Positions 60,358 to 64,000 of a stretch of 64,000 bases of DNA are shown here, in pieces (the first letter of the stretch is position 1; the number at the start of each line of letters is the position of its first letter). Under the pieces are notes generated by a model. The model saw only the letters and a list, made by a program, of their open reading frames with translations, made no database searches and had not been told where the DNA came from. The position numbers and the translations under genes were made by a program. Origin of the DNA: Alkalibacillus silvisoli (GTDB taxonomy: Bacteria; Bacillota; Bacilli; Bacillales; Alkalibacillaceae). The DNA is taken from contig NZ_BAAACZ010000003.1 of NCBI RefSeq assembly GCF_039521975.1, positions 186,001 to 250,000 on the forward strand, read 5' to 3'.

Positions 60358-60954
60358 TTATAGTCGAAATCTTCCTTTATACCGAGCAAATATGATAGGG
60401 CCTATGGCAAGCCCACCAATTAAACCGAATATATGTCCATAAATATTGATTCCTGGACGAAACGTTAAAACTAAACCAACAATAACAATGACGACAATGA
60501 TTTGCCTACTATTCGCATCAATTAGTTCAGGTCTCATGAAGAGTAGGTATAAATAAATACCGAATAGCCCAAAAATCGCACCTGATGCTCCAACATTTGA
60601 TGTGGCCAAATCTGCTAAGTATAATGTCGCTATATTAGCAATAACACCAGCACCTAAATATGCTAAAATAAACTTAAATCGCCCAAGCATTGCTTCTAAA
60701 GCAGGGCCAAACAAAATTAAACTGAATGTGTTAAACAGTAAATGCATAGGTTGAATGTGGACGAAGATGGATGAAAATAAACGCCAATATTGATCATGTA
60801 CTAAAATAGCGAAGTTCCAGCCTGTTAATAGCTGGCGAATATCCATTGATACATTAACAGCTAAGAAAATAATAATATGTATGACAACAATTGATGATAT
60901 AACAGGGTAAAAACGCAGGAATTCCCTAAAGCTTTCTGTGCGTAAAAAAAACAT
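60358..60954 (-). CDS. Rhomboid-family intramembrane serine protease
   Basis: A 198-aa protein with six helices. The active-site pair is Ser in VGASGAIFGLFG and His in YGHIFGLIGGLAIG, with the HLLFNTFSLILFG helix typical of rhomboids. It cleaves transmembrane substrates, not identified here. It is divergent from acpS, the same place as ydcA in B. subtilis. Confidence 0.92.
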   Translation of the reverse strand: MFFLRTESFREFLRFYPVISSIVVIHIIIFLAVNVSMDIRQLLTGWNFAILVHDQYWRLFSSIFVHIQPMHLLFNTFSLILFGPALEAMLGRFKFILAYLGAGVIANIATLYLADLATSNVGASGAIFGLFGIYLYLLFMRPELIDANSRQIIVVIVIVGLVLTFRPGINIYGHIFGLIGGLAIGPIIFARYKGRFRL

Positions 60955-61038
60955 GGCAAACGCCTCACTTTAGATGAGTTTATTTCCTTTAAGAATACTA
61001 ATCTTTATGAAAACATGCAATAAGAAAGAAGGGCTTTC

Positions 61039-61401
61039 ATGATTAAAGGTACTGGAATAGATATTACAGAGTTAGACCGTATTAAAAATTTACTAGAAAA
61101 ACAACCACGCTTTATTCAACGAATCTTAACTGAAAAGGAACAGGAAAGATATTATTCTTACAGTAATTATAATAGGCAGGTTGAATATTTAGCAGGTCGG
61201 TTTGCGGCTAAAGAAGCATATAGTAAAGCGATGGGGTGTGGTATTGGAAAGGAGTTATCTTTCCAATCGGTTGAGATCATATCTACTCACCATGGACAAC
61301 CACAATTCCTTTTAAACAATGAGAGAATGCATGGTGTTCACGTTTCTATTTCTCATAGTAAAGATTATGTTGTAGCGCAAGTAATAATTGAACAAGTTTA
61401 A
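61039..61401 (+). CDS. acpS: Holo-acyl carrier protein synthase
   Basis: A 120-aa enzyme: GTGIDITELDRIKNLL (Mg-binding Asp), FAAKEAYSKAMGCGIG and HVSISHSKDYVVAQVI. It transfers phosphopantetheine from CoA to ACP. It is followed by ydcC and alr, as in B. subtilis. Confidence 0.96.
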   Translation: MIKGTGIDITELDRIKNLLEKQPRFIQRILTEKEQERYYSYSNYNRQVEYLAGRFAAKEAYSKAMGCGIGKELSFQSVEIISTHHGQPQFLLNNERMHGVHVSISHSKDYVVAQVIIEQV

Positions 61402-61550
61402 TAGCTAGTCTGCATATTCATACTCCTTGTCTCATATAGTGTATTGCGGGTAACAAAAGGGTCCGATGTGCACATTGTCACCGCAACTGAATAGATCGCT
61501 TGTTCAAAAAGTAAACAAGCAGCGAAAATTGAGACGAAGGAGTTGTCCAA

Positions 61551-62570
61551 ATGAAAAGAAAACTTTTTCTCTTCTTATCCATTGTGTTAACCGCTGTTCT
61601 TTTAACGGCATGTGGAGAAGAGACTGTAGACGATGTTCTACAATCACTTGATGACCAAGTAGCTGACATGTCGAGTTTCAAGGCCTCAGCAGAGATGACG
61701 ATGACCACGGGGGAAGAATCACAACAATATCAAATTGACGTTTGGCACAAAAAAGAAGATTATTTCAAAGTTGCAATGAATAACACAGAGGATGAAGAAG
61801 GTAATCAAGTCATTTTGCGTAATGATGAAGGTGTATTTGTTTTAACTCCTTCGATCAACAAAAGTTACAAATTCCAAAATGACTGGCCAAAGCAACATAG
61901 CCAACCTTATTTATACACCTCACTTGTCAGCGACATTATTAGTGATAGTGAACGAGAGTTTCAAATGACTGATAATTACTATGTCTTTAAAGTGAAGACA
62001 AACTATAAAGGTAATCAACAGTTACCTTTTCAGGAAGTTTACTTCCACAAAGGATCCTACCACCCGGCGTTAGTAAGAGTGCAAGACCATAATGGTGAAA
62101 CAATGGTCGAAGTCGATTTTACATCATTTGAAACGGATGTAGAAATTAGTGATGAAGAGTTTGATACTGAACAAAACTTAGCAGAAGGTGCAGTGAGCGT
62201 GCCGACAATGGCTGAATTAGAAGATCGTGAAATGGAAGTTTATTCCCCATCGTCCTTACCTGAAGGTGCATCTGCTGCTAGTGAAGAAGTGATTGATTTT
62301 GAAGATGGTGAAAGAGTCATCTCATCTTATGAAGGTGATAAGCCATTTACTTTAGTACAAGAGAAGTTTGACTCATACCCTACTAGTTTAATGGCTCCAG
62401 TCCATGCAGGCGGTGACATGGTTGACTTAGGATTTGCGGTAGGTCATTTAACGAACAGTTCATTAGAATGGGAGTTAGATGGCATGCGTTTTGTCCTAGC
62501 TAGTGACTCATTAACGGTAAATGAAATGATCCAAGTTGCACAATCGGTAGACTCTGAGATGATGAAGTAA
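61551..62570 (+). CDS. Outer-membrane-carrier-like lipoprotein (LolA fold, YdcC-like)
   Basis: A 339-aa lipoprotein: signal FLFLSIVLTAVLLTAC, then a LolA-like domain (SFKASAEMTMTTGEESQQYQ, VWHKKEDYFKVAM, DNYYVFKVKTNYKG) and an acidic C-terminal region including PSSLPEGASAASEE. In B. subtilis the same slot holds ydcC; the protein is produced around sporulation, with unknown role. The ribosome site is GAAGGAG. Confidence 0.85.
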   Translation: MKRKLFLFLSIVLTAVLLTACGEETVDDVLQSLDDQVADMSSFKASAEMTMTTGEESQQYQIDVWHKKEDYFKVAMNNTEDEEGNQVILRNDEGVFVLTPSINKSYKFQNDWPKQHSQPYLYTSLVSDIISDSEREFQMTDNYYVFKVKTNYKGNQQLPFQEVYFHKGSYHPALVRVQDHNGETMVEVDFTSFETDVEISDEEFDTEQNLAEGAVSVPTMAELEDREMEVYSPSSLPEGASAASEEVIDFEDGERVISSYEGDKPFTLVQEKFDSYPTSLMAPVHAGGDMVDLGFAVGHLTNSSLEWELDGMRFVLASDSLTVNEMIQVAQSVDSEMMK

Positions 62571-62602
62571 CCTATAAATAGAAATAGAATAAGTCATTGA
62601 TC

Positions 62603-62635
62603 ATGCCCAACATAAATCTTGGGCATTTTTTCTTT
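62603..62635 (+). terminator. Intrinsic terminator after the YdcC-like gene
   Basis: ATGCCCAA/TTGGGCAT with an 8-nt loop and six T residues. alr downstream must therefore have its own promoter or depend on read-through. Confidence 0.88.
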
Positions 62636-62730
62636 TAAGTCAAGACTACAGTCATTTGACATGATGTGTGAAAGAAATAGATAATATAGAGAAAAGTCCT
62701 TTTCTAAAGGTAAGAAAAGAAGGTCAAAGC

Positions 62731-63846
62731 ATGGAAAACCATTTTTATCGAGATACGTGGGCAGAAGTTGATTTGAATGCCATTAAACATAATATTAAAC
62801 AAATGAAAATGATCTACCAATCACCTAAGAAAGTGTATGCTGTTGTTAAGGCTAATGGTTATGGACATGGTGATGTAGAAGTGGCGAAAGCTGCATTAGA
62901 AGCTGGTGCTGACCAATTAGCGGTTGCATTACTTGATGAAGGGATTCGATTAAGGAAACATATACCTGATACACCTATTTTAGTCCTTGGTAGAATTCGT
63001 CCACGTGATGCCCAAATTGCTGCTTGGCATAATTTGACGGTCACAGTTTTTCAAGCAGATTGGGTAGTAGAAGCTCGTCAGTATTTGCATTCTAATTTAA
63101 ATGTTCATATTAAATTTGATACCGGAATGAATCGTTTAGGTATAAGAACAGCTGCAGAAGCGTATGATGTATTAAAAGAGCTTAAATCGACAAGTATTGA
63201 AATTACAGGGGTTTATTCCCATTTAGCAACAGCAGATGAGGATGAACGAACACATCTTGAGAAGCAATTAAAACGGTTTAGACAATATATAGAGGAGTTT
63301 AAACCCCAATTGCCAGAAGAAATAGAGTTTCATATAGGTAACTCTGCTGGTGCGATGAGATTTAAAGACTCCATGTATGATGCTGTTCGTTTTGGGATTG
63401 GCATGTATGGTTTATACCCATCTGAACTTGTTAAAGAACAGACTGGTATACCCTTAAAACCAGCCTTTTCATTAATTAGTCAACTATCACATATTAAAAA
63501 AATTAATCCAGGTGAGACGATTAGTTATGGAGCAACTTATACCGCTTTAGAAGAGGAGTGGGTTGGAACTGTTCCTATAGGTTATGGTGATGGTTGGATT
63601 CGTAAGTTACAAGGATTCGAAGTTATTATTGATGGGAAAAAGTATCCTATAGTCGGTCGGATATGTATGGATCAGTTTATGGTCAAATTAGATCGCTATA
63701 TCCCGATTGATACAAAGGTTACAATCATCGGTGAGAATAATGGAGAATTCGTTTCGACAGATGATGTCGCTAACCATCTAGAAACGATTAATTATGAGAT
63801 TCCTTGTATGATTAATGAGCGAGTACCAAGGGTTTATTTTGAGTGA
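62731..63846 (+). CDS. alr: Alanine racemase
   Basis: A 371-aa fold-type III PLP enzyme: TWAEVDLNAIKHNIKQMK, PLP-lysine Lys40 in VYAVVKANGYGHGDV, FDTGMNRLGIR, GETISYGATYTA (catalytic Tyr) and VGRICMDQFMV. It makes D-alanine for peptidoglycan. I chose ATG 62731 with AAGAAGGTC upstream; an upstream GTG would add 21 unrelated residues. Confidence 0.95.
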   Translation: MENHFYRDTWAEVDLNAIKHNIKQMKMIYQSPKKVYAVVKANGYGHGDVEVAKAALEAGADQLAVALLDEGIRLRKHIPDTPILVLGRIRPRDAQIAAWHNLTVTVFQADWVVEARQYLHSNLNVHIKFDTGMNRLGIRTAAEAYDVLKELKSTSIEITGVYSHLATADEDERTHLEKQLKRFRQYIEEFKPQLPEEIEFHIGNSAGAMRFKDSMYDAVRFGIGMYGLYPSELVKEQTGIPLKPAFSLISQLSHIKKINPGETISYGATYTALEEEWVGTVPIGYGDGWIRKLQGFEVIIDGKKYPIVGRICMDQFMVKLDRYIPIDTKVTIIGENNGEFVSTDDVANHLETINYEIPCMINERVPRVYFE

Positions 63847-63965
63847 ATAACTCTTAAAGTAGCACCACAATCATATTTAAGTTGAGTTTTTTCTTTACGA
63901 AACTTAGCGAATGATGTTATGATATTTATTAGATTTGTTGTTCGTAAAATGTTGGGGGTGTAAGG

Positions 63966-64000
63966 ATGTCAGATTCTTCAAAAGAGGTAATGATACAATT
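63966..64000 (+). CDS. EndoAI/MazE-type antitoxin (start only)
   Basis: Only 35 bp remain: MSDSSKEVMIQL, the N-terminus of the ribbon-helix-helix antitoxin that follows alr in Bacillaceae (ndoAI, partner of the EndoA RNase). TGTAAGG precedes the ATG. The identity rests largely on synteny. Confidence 0.6.
   Translation, partial: MSDSSKEVMIQ

Noticed and set aside
1..64000. tRNA, rRNA, insertion sequences, prophage or replication origin
   Set aside because: No cloverleaf, rRNA core, transposase, integrase or DnaA-box cluster was recognised by eye; short or divergent examples could be missed.

Overview
This window comes from a low-GC Gram-positive bacterium of the Bacillaceae, probably a moderate halophile or alkaliphile. 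Three things point there. Gene content is Bacillus-like: HisZ with a short HisG, thioredoxin-type ArsC, HemAT, BdbC, YppG, and the rhomboid-acpS-ydcC-alr-antitoxin block. Shine-Dalgarno sites are strong (AAGGAGG type). Secreted and lipoprotein domains are very acidic. No rRNA, tRNA, prophage, insertion sequence or CRISPR array was seen. This is mostly chromosomal core sequence with small accessory operons.

Layout. 1-5 kb (minus): a PfkB sugar kinase overlapping a TrpF-like barrel that lacks the catalytic Cys, then a heterodimeric ABC exporter. 5.6-15.4 kb: M20 peptidase, a decayed AAA ATPase, a 5'-3' exonuclease next to a pyrimidine-dimer glycosylase, a ring-cleaving dioxygenase, EamA and YggT membrane proteins, an acyl-CoA dehydrogenase, and a thioredoxin-like/BdbC thiol pair. 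16.4-18.6 kb: arsRBC. 19-27.5 kb: flavohemoglobin with an FNR-type box, ECF sigma factor with a membrane partner, SurA_N-like lipoprotein, cold-shock protein, Ohr, 3D-domain protein. 27.8-32.8 kb (minus): enoyl-CoA hydratase, RRNPP-like regulator, and a chemoreceptor paired with a BMP-family lipoprotein. 33-37 kb: cobalamin riboswitch and terminator controlling btuFCD, then a DUF368 (PopT-type) transporter. 37-45.6 kb: histidine biosynthesis, with hisJ divergent from hisZGDBHAF-I-E-C; the HisI and HisE domains are separated by a frameshift. 45.6-48.2 kb: cadCA with two tandem CadC-type operators. 48.2-58 kb: oligoendopeptidase F, peroxiredoxin, polysaccharide deacetylase, luciferase-like oxidoreductase, HemAT, methyltransferase, MhqR-like regulator, YppG. 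58.5-64 kb: rhomboid-EamA-DegV (minus) opposite acpS-ydcC-alr-antitoxin (plus).

Several modules complement each other. ars and cad give metal resistance. Hmp, Ohr, peroxiredoxin, the dioxygenase and the MhqR-like regulator deal with NO, peroxides and quinones. HemAT and the BMP-linked receptor feed chemotaxis. The riboswitch makes cobalamin uptake respond to B12.

The least explained signal is intergenic. (1) Four copies of a hairpin with core ATCCGAACGA/TCGTTCGGAT each lie just after a gene in the same orientation relative to it. They share a linker, and three are followed by arrays of 20-21 bp units (GAGCGCTGATAAA type). (2) A related array at 58067-58206 has an exact 20-bp period over seven units. 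(3) Two foldback elements of about 110 bp share a core, but their terminal arms differ in sequence while staying complementary within each copy. I cannot assign these to a named repeat family from sequence alone.
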